64,000 bases of DNA from contig JAVDOI010000009.1 of the NCBI GenBank assembly GCA_032191485.1, forward strand, positions 17,403,843 to 17,467,842, in the 5' to 3' direction. Source of the DNA: Leptoclinus maculatus (taxonomy: Eukaryota > Chordata > Actinopteri > Perciformes > Stichaeidae). The first letter of the stretch is position 1. Every line of letters begins with the position of its first letter. The notes beneath the pieces were generated by a model that was not told the origin of the DNA, searched no databases, and saw nothing but the letters and a program-made list of their open reading frames with translations. Both the position numbers and the translations under genes were made by a program. Positions 41,233-54,334 of this stretch are shown here, piece after piece.

Positions 41233-44200
41233 ATGGCAGGAGTGTTCGACATAGACTTGGAGACTGAGGACATCAGTGACACAGAGGTCTGTATCCCCCA
41301 TCATTGATAAGACTACTGCTGATCAGTTCCCTGAAGTAACCAAGAATGAGAAAACTATTCCTTTGCCTCATCACAGGTTGTTTGTTTCCCCAAACACAGG
41401 AATTATATAATGTGGAATACATCTTGTGTTTTTAAAGGACATTTGGCGACAGTTTACAACAATTAAGAAGGAAGAAATGGACTGACTTATAACTTTGTTT
41501 AACCTCACTGACTTGCTGTTCCCCATCTGTAGGATGATGTCTGTGACTTCACTGTGAGAGAACCAGAGAAGTAAGTTTAGTTTACTGTTAAATTAAGTGA
41601 AAATGCTCTGATATGCAGGTATTCATACCAATACTGCTATTTTCCTGTGTCCCATTTCTCCCAGTGTGCAGACAGAGGAGGTGGAGTTGACCAGTGAAAG
41701 TGTCAACAGAGACAGTGAGAGGGTGGGACCGGACTGTTTTGAGCTTCTTACTGTGCTGGGAAAAGGAGCCTATGGCAAGGTGTGTGCGTGTGTGTTTTGA
41801 TACCGAACTCAATAAAGATTAATACATTAATTCATTGTTTTAACACTACATAAAATATCCCTTTCAGCTCAGTTCTAATCTTGGTTGCTTTTTACAGAAC
41901 ATCTGTGTTTCATCTGTGAAACGGGTAAAAAAAGTTTTAGATTTTTGCCGTTTGTTGTAATATTCATTTTGGCTAAAGTGTAGGGCCCTATGACTTTCAC
42001 GATGTAGAAAACACGGACGCGATCCCGGAATCTGATGATAAAAATGGAATGGGCTGTAAAAGGCAGAATATCGTAGAATTTGCCAAAATGTGTACACAAT
42101 TGATGAAAATCTGGGTTTTCTCTTCCATTATTACACCTAAGCCGAATGATCAGAAAACAACTATGCTGCTATGTTTTGAGACACAAGCATCTGTTTGTAT
42201 CAGGAAAACACAGTTAAATGTTAAAATGTCAGCAACAGCTTTTATATATTTAATTAAATATTAATTCAGTCAATAATTTAAAAACGGTCACAAAGTGAGG
42301 AATATCTAATGAAAATAAAACATGTTTTCTAAGCTATTTTAAGAACTTTAATGGTATTGGCAAGTACTCAAATGTAAGTACTTGTACTTGGTGGTACTGG
42401 TGCATCCCTTGAGGGGAAACTTGGGGGAGGGCTCGGCTGTTAGACATCCAAAAACCAGCAATTTGACACTAATAGCTATTTGAAGCACTTTATTTTACAA
42501 AAGGATAGAATGTTTTGTTCTTACAACTGTATTAAATCACTTTCTTTGATGAAAAAATAGTGCAATCTTTATTCATTACATTTTTAATACTTTATTATTT
42601 GTTGATTTGACATGATTACACACTTTTTCTGATGAGAAAATATGCTTGAATTGTAAAACAGAATTCAGTTAATTAAAACAGAAGACAGAATTGAAATTGA
42701 AATTGAAAAAAAATTAAATGGATTTCATACGGCCCTTCTGAAGAGCATCACTACCCCATGTTCTAAATAAGACTATACACTTACTAACACACGCGTATAT
42801 ATATATATATATGTGTGTTTAGAGTGCATGTAGAAATGAATACTCCGTAGGAAGAACACATGAATGCTTTAAGTCCTATTTAGAACATGGGGTGAGATCC
42901 TGGCAGAACTTTCTTTACCTGTTCTTAACTCATAAGCACAGTACATAAAACTAATTAGACCAGACTAGGAGGAGAATGGATCACCAGAAGAAACAAACAA
43001 ATTGATTGATTGATATTCACATTAAGACAAAATATCTTGTTTTTCAGGTTTTCCAGGTGAGGAAGGTTCAAGGTGCTCAGATGGGAAACATATTTGCCAT
43101 GAAAGTTCTGAAAAAGGTATTTTATCTCACCCCACAGTTCCTTCTTAAGACAACTGTTGGTTCAGGAAATTGTTGCTCTCGTCCCTTCCCTTGTTTGTCC
43201 TCCTTTCTGTCCTTGTCCATCTCTTTCTATTTCTCCTCCTTGCCTCTTTTGACACCATACTATGCTCACTTGTCTTGTTCGTTTGTCTTTAGGCGAAGAT
43301 AGTATGTAATGCTAAAGACACGGCCCATACACGAGCAGAGCGGGAGATCCTGGAGACGGTGAGACACCCATTCATCGTGGATCTGCTCTACGCCTTCCAG
43401 ACTGGGGGAAAACTCTACCTCATACTGGAGTGTCTGAGTGGTAAGACAGGCTGAACTGATGGATGTGGAGGGTAAAAACATGGGGGGGAGAGACAGATGT
43501 CGTGGACCAAAGTTAGTGAATACATATATACCTCACAAGATCACTTCATTTTATGGCCATACGGTGGTTTGAAGTGTTGGAAATGGGAGAGGTGGAGGAA
43601 GAACAAGAGGGATGAATGAAGGATTGGATGAGAGGAAGGTTCTCTAATGACACTGATCCATCTGTACTGTTGTTTATCACCAGGAGGGGAGCTGTTCATG
43701 CAGCTAGAGAAGGAAGGCATCTTTATGGAGGACACTGCTTGGTAAGGATACATACTCCTGGGTAAACCAGCACAATCTGCAAATTACAGCACACAATTAG
43801 AGATGCACCAATTGTATTTTCTTGGCCGATTTCTGTTTTTCCTGACCTGCTGATTCAGATTTTTTTTAACTGCAATTGACTGCATACACAACCATAATTG
43901 TAGCTTTTCTTTCATGGCAAATTCAATTATATGTTCATATTAAAACCGTGACTATTAAATAACCAAGTTACAGGATCTTCTCTCACTGTATCTCCAAACA
44001 ATTGTCAAAGTCACACCCAAAAAATGTCTGGTAAACATCATGGGGTGCTGTAAAGCCCCAGACCAAGAGCCAGCTGTGTTGGTGCACCGTTAGGGACTGG
44101 TCCCATGAGGGGATCCTCCAACACCGAGCGGCCGTCCCTGATCCGCCGAGATTGAAGTGTAGAAAAATGTTCTGTTCATCGTAAAACAGTGGCAGGCCAA

Positions 44201-47200
44201 GACGGTCTAGGTAATTAATGAAGCAATGAAGGCTTGTGTATCTATCGAGTGAGACTCAACCTGCTGCGTGTACGTGACCACCATGACCGTAGGAGCGCTT
44301 TAACCTCTTGGTAGTAGCCAAGTCATTAAAGCAGCACATTTCCTGTCACACACTCGGAGGTTTCCCCCCACACATAATTTTTCGAACAAAATAGTTTCAT
44401 GCCGACTCCACGAGTGTTGGTTTTATGCCATGTGTGGTCGGTGCACAAAGTTCTCTCCCTCAAAACGGTGGCGTTTTGAGGCTGCAGCCTGTCCTGTCTG
44501 TGGAGGGTCCACCCAGCTCTATTGGCCCAAGCCCCTCGTGTTCTCTGACTCAAGCAACGGAGACGAGGGTTTGCCTGTGACGTTACCGGCTCTGACGTTA
44601 CTGTCGGTGCTGCTGTCTGCGTGACTTAAAACCATCATCATCAAATTTGACTTCCAAAAAATACAGGCAAATATGATTGGCCAGTTTATGGTCATGGGCG
44701 ATCAGCTGACAACTGGCTGGTTTTGACGGGTGGCCAATCAATGGGTGCATCTCTACATAAAACTTCAGCATGATAACGATACATTTGTTCATTCCTACTT
44801 CGTTAGTTAATTATTCCTAGTCTCACTTTTGCAATTGAGAAGATCATTCTCCCTCTGTTACCACATGGACTCAAATAATTTCTGTCTGTTTGAAGTTTCT
44901 ATCTAGGAGAGATCACATTGGCTCTCGGTCACCTCCACTCCAACGGGATTATTTACCGAGACCTCAAACCTGAAAACATCATGCTTAATCACCAAGGTAA
45001 CACCGTATGTTAATAAATGTGATCAATACAAATCAATTCACTTCAAGGTTGTCTTTAAATGCAGAATGATCATGCATATTTCTGAGTAGGAAGGGGGCGT
45101 TGACATTTTTGGCTGTCAGAATTCATGTGTAGTCTGTGTTTGTTTTTGGGCACAATCTGACATCCAATAAATAAATAGTGATCATGTTGCTGAATTTATC
45201 TCTGAATGATAATGGGTTGAAGCTTGTGTGTTTCAGCTGTGACCTCAAACCCTCATTATGTAGCACTATATAGGACCAGTGTGTAGGTTTCAGGGACATC
45301 CATTAGCATGTATGGAACATACTAGTCATAGCTATGTTTTCATTAGTGTGAACATGAAACTTGTGTTTTTGTTGCCTTAGAATGAGTCCTTCATATCTAC
45401 ATAGAGAGCAGGTCCTCTTCACGTCCACTATGTTTCTACAGTAGAACAGACAAACCAAACCCTGGCCTTTTCATTTGTACGTTACTGAAGGCCACCGTAG
45501 TTCTCCGACAGGCTTGGGACAGGAGGAGTGAGCGGAGGGGTTTTCAGTCTGCTGTTAGATGCCACTAAATCCTACACGCTGCTTCTTTAAGTGCCCTAAT
45601 GCATGTAACACTGTGTGGTTGCTTTGTGTTGTTTCCTGGTCCCCCTTTGCGTCGTTGTTGATCATCATTTTGTGATAGTGTCATTTCCTCTTACTTCTAA
45701 ATTGTGCCTTACACATTAACATGGATAGTTTTACTATATGTTTTTTTCTCTTTTTGAAGGACACATCAAGCTAACCGACTTTGGCCTCTGTAAGGAATCC
45801 ATTCATGATGGAAGTGTCACACACACCTTCTGTGGCACCATAGAGTACATGTGGGTAACCTTCCCACATAAACACATCTCTACAGACCACACACACACAC
45901 TGCCACTCTCTTACTCCCTAGATGTTTAACCCATGTGTGATGCTCATATTGATCCAGGAGTATCTCTGGTGTTTTAGGAAACCACATTGCAACATCATTT
46001 ACAAACTTAAAATGCAAAGTTTGTAAGCTTATACGCATTTCATAATTAAGAGTTTCAATCAGTATGTTTGCATCAATAGAAATATTAAGTGTTCTGCCAT
46101 TTTGCTCTGCCCACACACATACTCACACATTTATTTTACTCCGATAACTTCCTCACTTTCTGTGTTTGTGTGTGTATCTTTTTCTCTACCAGGGCTCCAG
46201 AGATCCTGACCAGGTCAGGTCACAACAGAGCAGTAGACTGGTGGAGCCTCGGGGCCCTGATGTACGACATGATGACCGGATCAGTAAGTTGGAGTAGTAA
46301 TTCATTATGAGGAAACTGTGTCTAGAGATCAGTGTAGGCTTCCTCCCACAGCCCCCCGCGACCCTGATTAGGACAGCGGTCACAGGTAATGGATAGATGG
46401 ATGTGTCTGGAGTTGATGACGGGCTTTAATAGTTTCAGTTTTAGTCTTTTGAACTGATATTTGTGTGATAAGAACTTGCTCGAGATCTCCTCCCAAAACC
46501 TTGAAAAGGAGGCATCCTCAGTGGTGGTCCACATCACCCTGGTTTCACTTGTCTTTTCAGTGTGACTTTTGTGATCGGTTTTGCCACATCGTAACTCAGC
46601 TGTGTCCACATAAGAGTCCACTCTGTTTATTGTTGTGTTACACTGTCAGTGGGTACATTTAGCTGTTTCCCTAGCCTAATATTACGGTGAAATATTTAGT
46701 ACCACCCAACAATGTGATTCTGTTTATTGCTGCTGTGATCTACAGAAACCTCTTTGAGTAAGTACTGACTCCCTCCCGTCATTCTCCACCAGCCTCCATT
46801 CACAGCTGAAAACAGGAAGAAGACCATTGATAAGATCTTGAAGTGTAAACTCAATCTGCCGCCATACCTGACCATCGATGCCAGGGACCTCATCAAGAAG
46901 GTAAAACACACTGAAATGAGAGCAAACGTAGAGTTGGATCATTTTCTGAGAAATGTTTTGTACATTGTTTCATCACCCATAGGTAGGACTGTCTCAATCT
47001 TTATGTGAATTTTATTTGACGATTAATTATGATTATGAGCGATTTGTCTGTTTCCGTTAATTTTGTGCCGCACAGCACCGCTAATATAAGGAAAATGTCC
47101 TAATGTAACACAACCGTAGTTACCACAGTTTATTCAGGTAGCAGGAGGCTTGATTCTATTTTCAAAAGTGATTATGCAACAGCAAAATACAAAGCCAGTG

Positions 47201-50200
47201 TCTGCTTCAGCTTCCAGACGGAGGTCAGGAAGCACAGGGGGGGACTTAGTTTTGCCTCCATGCAAAGCTGATGCTCACTTCAGGGTTACACTGTAAATGT
47301 TGAATGGACTGTACTTGTATAGTTCTTTTCTAGTCTTTGACCACTCAAAGCTCTTCAACACTACATGTCATTCACCCATTCACTCACTGATGACAGAGGC
47401 TACCTTGCAAGGTGCCCCCTGCCCATCAGGACTATCTAACATTCATACCCACTCATAGCCATTTGAGTGACACATCGGCATGGACTATCGGAGCCGTGGA
47501 TCGATCTATCCAAACACTTTTATGTGAATTATCTGATGAGCAAACCTGGATGACAGCGACCCTCCAGCATAACTTTCTCTAGAGCTGTCAAACACACCAG
47601 GAGTTCAGATCACCTGACCCGTGGTTGAGGCATCCAAACTTCATCACCAAAGATTTATCTGACATCTCCTTCTGGACAGCTACAGTTTCTTCTCCTGTCT
47701 CCCGCATTCGCTTTCTTCAAGGACATTTGTCAGCTCAAATAATAGCGATCAGGCGATTATGTAATAGACCTACACAAAGGCAATATTTAGAGGACATAGC
47801 AATGTGTTCTTTTTTGCTGATGGAAATGCGCTTGATTCATTTTCATTCTCAGATGAGCCGTTACTCTATGAAGTGGCTCGATGCACATGTTTCCTCACAG
47901 TGCAAAAGTACGAGATGCTTAAAGCACTAAACTGCAGGAGTGAATAGGAGCATTTCATCTATTGATATTCATGTATCATTTATCATGGTCTGTCAGGCTC
48001 TCTAGTAGTGTTTGATATGTTAGTTTGAATTTCTTTCTCTTTTTCATAACCACCATTAATGAGTTTCTCCTTTTTATGGAGCTACAATGTGCCATGTTTT
48101 GATAATCTATCACAAAGCCAAAGCAATATGAAAGATGAGAATCATGAATATTCTGTCAGTTGCGGTACATAATGCGAGTCTGCAAAAGGTCTTACTACAA
48201 GCTGAAGTACTGAAAGTACCTCTTTGATATTCAGTGCAGAGCGGATGCATGCTGGTGACCAAAATACATTTTAGATCAATAAATGACACAACAATCATCG
48301 ATGGTGTTGTTGGATTGGGAACATTATTCTGGATTGTTTGGAGGACGATGCCATGCCAGCCTTTTGTATTATATGTACCGGTAGTCTTTGTTTTAAGAAC
48401 AAAAAAACCAACCCCTCCCCCCCCTTACCCTTGTAAAGCAATGCATACACTAACATGGGGGTAAACTTCCCACCTTAAACTTCCCACCTTTAATGCCAGG
48501 ATTGAAGCTGAAAACTGAATAAGCCAGGCTTTCTAAAGATGTAGATCAGCATGTTCAGGCTGCATGTGGAGCCTTTACGCTTATTTCATTTCAATATTAA
48601 TGCAAATATTGGTTTAATTAAAACCAGTTAAAGTTACCATTGAATACAATACAGTCAGTGTGGGCAGATTAATTATCCATCTATCCCTCTCTATTTTCAT
48701 TTTGTTATGTTCTTGGTATGATTGCTCATTAGAAACTATATCATGAAATGCATATTCTTTAAATTCAAACAAGTTATTGATCATTTCACACAATCATCAA
48801 TCTTTATAGTGACATGCCCGACTCGGTTTTTCCTTTTTCTTTCAGCTGTTAAAGAAGAATCCAGCCCAAAGACTTGGCTCCAGTAAAGCAGACTGTGCTG
48901 ATATCCAGGTATCGTTTCCCTCACACTCATTCTCCAACAGTGGTGTTCCTACCCCATCTGTTCACCCCGTTAGCCTGATACCTGGTGTTAACAGGGTTTC
49001 CTTCTAACTGGACAAGCTAAAATACACCACATCCACATGTGAAGGCACCAAAGATGTATTGAAGATGTGATCATTCAAAACACCCTCCACCAGTGTGGCT
49101 CAGTGGTCGTCTTTCAATCAGAGGATCGGCGGTTCGATCCCCGGCTCCACTAGTCCATGTCCATGTGTCTAAGGGCAAGACACTTAACCCCAAACTGCTC
49201 CCGTAGCTGTGCCTACGGTGTGTGTGAATGTTAGATAGTCCTGATGGGCAGGTGGTACCTTGCATGGTAGCCCCTCTCGTCAGTGTATGAATGGGTGTGA
49301 ATGGATGAATGATGACATGTAGTGTTAAAGAGCTTTGAGTGGTCAGAAGACTAGAAAAGAGAAATACAAGCACAGTCCATTTACCATACACAGTAGGAGC
49401 TATACAAGCAAACCAAAGAGGCAGGCCAGCCACTAACATGCTTGTCATCGATGCACCGCCCAGATGTTAAAGGGATGGTTGTGCTTTTTGAAGTGTGGTT
49501 GTATGAGGTTCTTCTCCACAGTCAGTGGTTTACTACAATAAATGCAGTTTGTAGAAACAGACAGGAGAACCAGTGGGGAACAAAGCAATGTTCTGCTGTG
49601 GACGTATTTTAGACAGTAAAAGAATCAATATCAGTTAAAGTGTACACTATATTTGGAATATTCTCACAGGGTTAGCTTGCTGTCAGATGGCCCTCTCTAA
49701 CGGGGAACTGAAGATGTTTCTCCAGGAAATGCTTTTTCTAGTTCATTTGTGTTATTGTGTGACTTCAATGAATCACAATAACCAGTGGTGGCTGGTGGAA
49801 AGTTTTCTAGGTAGGGCTGTGCCACATCCAATCAATTTCAGCAAACATCCCAGTATGATTTAATTAAGGTATCAAACACGCATTACTACTTTGCAGTTAA
49901 ATATTTAACATTTATTCCAACATGAAAAAAAGCAGTAAATAACACTTTGATAAAGTAAACACGGCAGGACATCTCATTTTTGTCACCCTCACAAGCAATT
50001 CAGTATAATATATATATATATATATATATATATCTCATATAATAATATTCACTATAATATAAAACACACACACACATTATTTATATATATATATATATAT
50101 TTCCAGTGGCGGGCCGTCAGGGCCTGCAAAGCCTTCTCTGCTGGCCTCAACAGAGTCACACAAAAAAAAAAATATATATATATATATTTTTTTTATGTAT

Positions 50201-52270
50201 TATAATTTATAAAAATATTTTTCCCATTATCTTATTTTCTCATTGCACAGCTACTGTCTTCCTCAGTTGCTCTGCTTCCAGTGCAGCTTGTTTTAAGTAG
50301 AGCTTTTATCCAATCAGATTTCACCTCTGTGTCTCTAGGTAAGAAGAGAGGCCCGAGGCCTGCAGACTCACAAGTGCATCCATGTGCAGTTTAAGTGAAT
50401 GAGGACGATATTGTTGATTGTCATAGTGTTCAACCAATCAGATCTTTAGTTTGACATGTTGGGCGTAGTCTGCTGTCTGATTGTGAGGTCAGGCTGATCT
50501 GGGATCAGCTCTTTCACTGCAGTTTCTCCTCCAAAGTTCTCCTCTCAAACGGGTCTTGGAGGAGCAGTGCTCGCGCTGGTGCTCGCGCTCACCTGTAGAG
50601 ACTAGTCTTGACGAGAACGCGCAATTTGGGGCAGAATCGATTCTGCCAAGCGGAATCTATTTGAGGACGCTGATTGGCTAAATTGTATGTCACACATTTA
50701 TATCTTTAATCAGCAATTGGCTAAACTGCTTCATAGACCCGCCTCCTGTGGGCAGATTCTCCAGCGCCCCAGCTCCGCTGAGACATGCAGACATGCAGAC
50801 AGGCGGAGATGACGTGCAGAGAGGACGTGCAGGAAAAGCATATATTTTGCGCAGATATCATATTTTACACATATTACTGGGTGATTCCATATTTAAAAAA
50901 CACAAATATTGACAATTTGTATAGTTTATTATTATTATTATTATTATTATTATTTTTAACTTGTTGTGGCTCAAGGGGGGCGGCGCCCTAGCGCCCTCTA
51001 TTGACCAGCCACCACTGACAATAACAAAGAAACTAATAGATAGATGCAGCGGTAGAGCAGCAACTCAAACTGTGCAAAGATTTACAATTGACAGCAGAGA
51101 GAGGACGATGACATGATTAAGATGCTTCCCAATTCGAAGCATAACCAGAATTTTTACACAAAACAGACGTGGACTCACAGTTCCCTTGTGTTTAGGGATT
51201 CATGTGTACATGTCAGCTAGAAGTTGGGGTCCACAGAGAATCCTATAAATTTGCCCTTTTGTTCCACTGCAGAAACATCCGTTCTTCAGGCACATCAACT
51301 GGGCTGAGCTGCTGAACAAGACAGTGGAGCCGCCATACAAGCCACAACTGGTAGGTCATCAGCTGTCATGTTGTGCCCAGTATGTTATTGAATGGCTTTT
51401 TAAGTTAATATTATAAGAGTTATTCTCGGCTTTTCCATTGCTGTTTTTCCTTCTCAACTACCACCATCTCTTTCATGATCATGTTCCATTCTTCCACACC
51501 TTCATCCCCTCTTTTTCAAACAATCCCTCTCTAACTTTTTGGCTGCCTCTGTTTTCCCATCTGTCTCCGTAGCAGTCGGACGAGGATGTAAGCCAGTTTG
51601 ACACCCGGTTCACCAGACAGACACCAGTGGACAGTCCAGACGATACCACACTGAGCCACAGTGCAGAGCTCGCCTTTGCTGTGAGATTCTCTTCTTTATA
51701 TTTAGGCTCCAGTAGAAACCACAGTTTACTGGAAGCGAATACTTTATTAATAATTAGTCAATGCACTGCATTCCTCTCTTTTCATTTAGTCTAAAAAAAA
51801 AACTGTTTTAATGAGGAAGCCAGTAACATGGTAACATTATCCATCTGCGATTTTCTATCAGGGTTTCACCTACGTGGCTCCATCGGTCCTAGAGAGTCTA
51901 AAAGAAGGCTTCTCATTCGAGCCCCGAACACGAGCTGTACGCCGACACAACAGCAGCCCCCGCACACCCATCAGGTACCGCACACGCATGCAGATACTTC
52001 TCCTTTCCTTTTGTCCTCATAAAGAAGATGCATACAATGATGAATCCTTTTACAAACCATCTTATAACTCTTTTTGTGTCTATTTCTTTCAGTCCTCTGA
52101 ACTTTTCCTCAGCGGGACCTTTCAAGTCCAGCATCGATGGAGAGCCATACCTTTTCTGTCCCACCTCTCCACCGGCGGCTCCGGTTTCTGCGTCCCTGGA
52201 AAATGGAGGTGCCAGTCAGCCGATCAGGACGCCTGCAAGAAACAAGAATAAGAAGGGACAACGGAGATGA
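41233..52270 (+). CDS. rps6kb2: Ribosomal protein S6 kinase beta-2 type (S6K2), complete
   Basis: Fifteen coding exons join in frame to 470 residues: 41233-41286, 41533-41570, 41665-41779, 43048-43116, 43293-43440, 43684-43741, 44896-44996, 45760-45850, 46193-46283, 46793-46900, 48846-48908, 51273-51350, 51573-51680, 51862-51974 and 52093-52270. The protein is an AGC Ser/Thr kinase that acts downstream of mTORC1 and PDK1 and phosphorylates ribosomal protein S6. Visible elements are the TOS motif FDIDL (residues 5-9), Gly loop GKGAYG (63-68), Lys88, RDLKPEN with catalytic Asp183, DFG at 201-203, T-loop Thr217 in THTFCGTIEYMAPE, turn motif TPVDSPDD (355-362) and hydrophobic motif FAGFTY with Thr377. 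EEVELT before the kinase, ECLSGG, and the short basic C terminus (ARNKNKKGQRR) favour S6K2 over S6K1. Human S6K2 is 482 residues. All catalytic residues are present. Donors are GT; the first (GAG, GTCTGT) is weak. Confidence 0.95.
41982..42736. mobile_element. Probable DNA-transposon relic in rps6kb2 intron 3
   Basis: The left end AGGGCCCTATGACTTTCACG and the right end (inverted) AGGGCCGTATGAAATCC look like diverged terminal inverted repeats. No target duplication is readable, so the call is tentative. Confidence 0.5.
43798..44755. mobile_element. hAT-like non-autonomous element in rps6kb2 intron 6
   Basis: The ends TAGAGATGCACCAATTG and the inverted CAATGGGTGCATCTCTA form a good terminal inverted repeat. 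The 8-bp flanks (CACACAAT and CATAAAAC) agree at only part of their positions, so the target duplication has decayed or is misplaced. No coding capacity was seen. Confidence 0.75.
45272..45586. mobile_element. piggyBac-like MITE in rps6kb2 intron 7
   Basis: Left AGGACCAGTGTGTAGGTTT and right CACTAAATCCTACACGCTGC, ending at TTAA (45587-45590). It is related to the better preserved copy at 53754-54330. The left TTAA is not preserved. Confidence 0.6.
47294..47505 (-). mobile_element. tRNA-derived SINE, truncated copy 2
   Basis: The same tail (TGGACTGTACTTGTATAG, CACTCAAAGCTCTTCAACAC) and part of the tRNA-like head as the other copies, on the minus strand, inside rps6kb2 intron 10. It is more decayed, with a small deletion near the head. 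Confidence 0.8.
49091..49390 (+). mobile_element. tRNA-derived SINE, nearly complete copy 3
   Basis: The head carries an A-box-like TGGCTCAGTGGTCG and a B-box GGTTCGATCCCCGGC. Then come the central TAAGGGCAAGACACTTAACC, the GGTACCTTGCATGGTAGCCC block and the tail AAAGAGCTTTGAGTGGTCAG to GTCCATTTACC. It is the best copy in the window to define the family. It lies in rps6kb2 intron 11. Confidence 0.87.
49783..51017. mobile_element. hAT element with embedded second hAT segment
   Basis: Ends CAGTGGTGGCTGGT and inverted ACCAGCCACCACTG, with an exact 8-bp duplication ACAATAAC (49775-49782 and 51018-51025). Inside, 50104-50467 is an inverted copy of the right half of the CAGTGGCGGGCCGT family (copies at 36154, 59368 and 60892). 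The element is therefore nested or chimeric. TA repeats occur at about 50005-50100. It lies in rps6kb2 intron 11. Confidence 0.88.
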
Positions 52271-53495
52271 GGACATCTTCTAAGAGCCAGCCTGCGCTAC
52301 AAGACCTCAGCCAGATTGACATTTTTCATAGTATATAGTAAGTGTTGAGGCACTGAGCTCAAGTGTTTTTGCTGGTGTCATGCTTTTGTTGAGGCGGTTT
52401 AACTCGGAGGTTGCTGAAAAGAAAAGTGGGAAGCTCTCTATTTTCTTTTCTCTCACATTCAGCATGGAAAAGGAATCCAGTGGTATTGGGGCTGTTTGCC
52501 ATATACCTATCTACAGGTAGATCCCTCTACACGCATCTACTGGATCAACATGGAATTCTCATGCTTTTCTGTCATTGGTCTCAGATGGTAACTTTATTGC
52601 TTGGAGCTTAAATTTATAGCTTCCATATGTCTGCACTTAAGAGTTACACTGTGGCACTGATGTATGGGAAACAATGACTTAATATCAACCTTTTATACAA
52701 GAAGCACTGGAAAGAGGGAAACTACCAATGATTCTTCTTCTCCACTGAATCTACCGTGAGGAGTCTAAATCCGGTAAATAATGGCTTGATCGTAACAGTG
52801 TTTCATTTTGTATGTACATGCTAGCTCAATTACAGTAAAGGTAAACTGATATAAAGCTTTTTGCTTTTAATTAGTTCATCAGCTTTTAATAAGCTCACCA
52901 AAGTCTGTGCAAAGAGGTTAGCTATCAATTAGAGAACTGATAAAGGATCACTTGAGGTTATCAAGTAAACCCTGACCGCACAAGCTTAAAGTAGTAAGAT
53001 TTGTTCATGGGTAGTAGTGGGACTATATCATAACGAAATCTACTGAATTAAATGCTCCATCGCACATGGAAAGTGATGTATTCACAAATGTCCTATATGA
53101 TCTTAAGTAAATATGGAGACGTTCATCAGTGTTTCTCATTTGTCTGAGCTGTCTTAACAGAATCTTAATGACTACTGCCAAAGCTTTAGACACATCCTGT
53201 CAGTGTACAACCGGACCAATCACACTATAATAGAGTGCACTGTATTTATTCATTTGGGCAGTTGAGGAGGTTGTGCTCCTGTATAGTAATCAAAATATGT
53301 GTTCATATGAACACATAGTACCTCTATATAATTATTACAATGTAAAGTCAAAGCAGGCTGGTAAAAGCTGTGCGGTCAGAAAACAAATTATAATGTTGGA
53401 TAAAAAGTATTTTGGGTTACCGAACAAACATATTTTTACAAATATAATACGTCAAATACTATTAATTATTAAATAAATAATGAATTCCTAGATAT
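52271..53495 (+). other. rps6kb2: rps6kb2 3' UTR (inferred)
   Basis: Follows the TGA at 52268-52270. The first AATAAA is at 53472-53477, followed about 20 bases later by a GT-rich stretch, making a plausible cleavage site near 53495. A second AATAAA lies at 53666. No repeat is recognised in between. Confidence 0.5.
53472..53477 (+). terminator. Candidate polyadenylation signal of rps6kb2
   Basis: AATAAA, the first on the plus strand after the stop codon, with a downstream CGTGTTTGATTGTC. Confidence 0.45.
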
Positions 53496-53753
53496 TTTCT
53501 CGTGTTTGATTGTCATTTCCAGACAAACCCGTAAAGGCCGATGCTGGGTTAAGTCACTGCTGCTTACAGTCAAAACCTAATTCAGCGCTTGGATGGATCA
53601 TGGAAAGTTATGAGGTTCATTTGATGCCAAAAATCTTTCAGCTTTTTGATTTAGATTTTTCTTAGAATAAATGACTCGTAGATTGAGGTAAATATAAACA
53701 AAATCCTGTCCCTTGTCAGTATATCTTGTTACAGGACCATATGAAGAAGTTAA

Positions 53754-54330
53754 AGGACCAGTTTGTAGGATATGGTGATGTCTAGTGGTGAGGTTGCCTC
53801 ACCCCTCCCTTTCATCACGTGTACAAGAACGTGGCTTTCAGGTGCATTCACTTCAGCAAATTCAAGCTTTCACTTCAACGTGAAAACACAAAAGGCCCTC
53901 TCTAGAGCAGGCAGCAACGTTTGAAAAGTAAAGCTCATACAATAGTGCCTTAAAGCTGCATTCTCTCTACTGTCCACCAGGGACAGTAGAGAGACCACCA
54001 GTCTAGAGAAAATGACTCTACTTCTCTCTCGATTTATTACCTCAGTAAACATTTTTTAATACCCGCACCCACCAGACAAATTATGAGAACCCGACGTGCA
54101 AAACCACCTACTTCATGCATTATAGTAGCACAGTTGTCAGACTGGTGCCTCCAAGGGGCATTCAGTGAATTTAGCCTCCTGCTGTAGTAACATGGCAGAC
54201 TCTGTAGGTATGAAGGACTTATTGTATGCTAACGAAAACACAGCTATTCTTACATTCAGGTCATAATACACTAATGAACAGATAATTTTCTGTCAAAAGG
54301 TCTCCCTAAATCCTACCACTGACTGGACCT
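53754..54330. mobile_element. piggyBac-like MITE with TTAA target sites
   Basis: Left AGGACCAGTTTGTAGGATAT and right (inverted) AGGTCCAGTCAGTGGTAGGA. TTAA is present on both sides (53750-53753 and 54331-54334). No coding capacity. Confidence 0.78.
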
Positions 54331-54334
54331 TTAA

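Noticed and set aside
51874..52251. Plus-strand open frame of 125 codons over the end of rps6kb2
   Set aside because: Out of frame with the kinase and reads through an intron; it only overlaps the last two exons.
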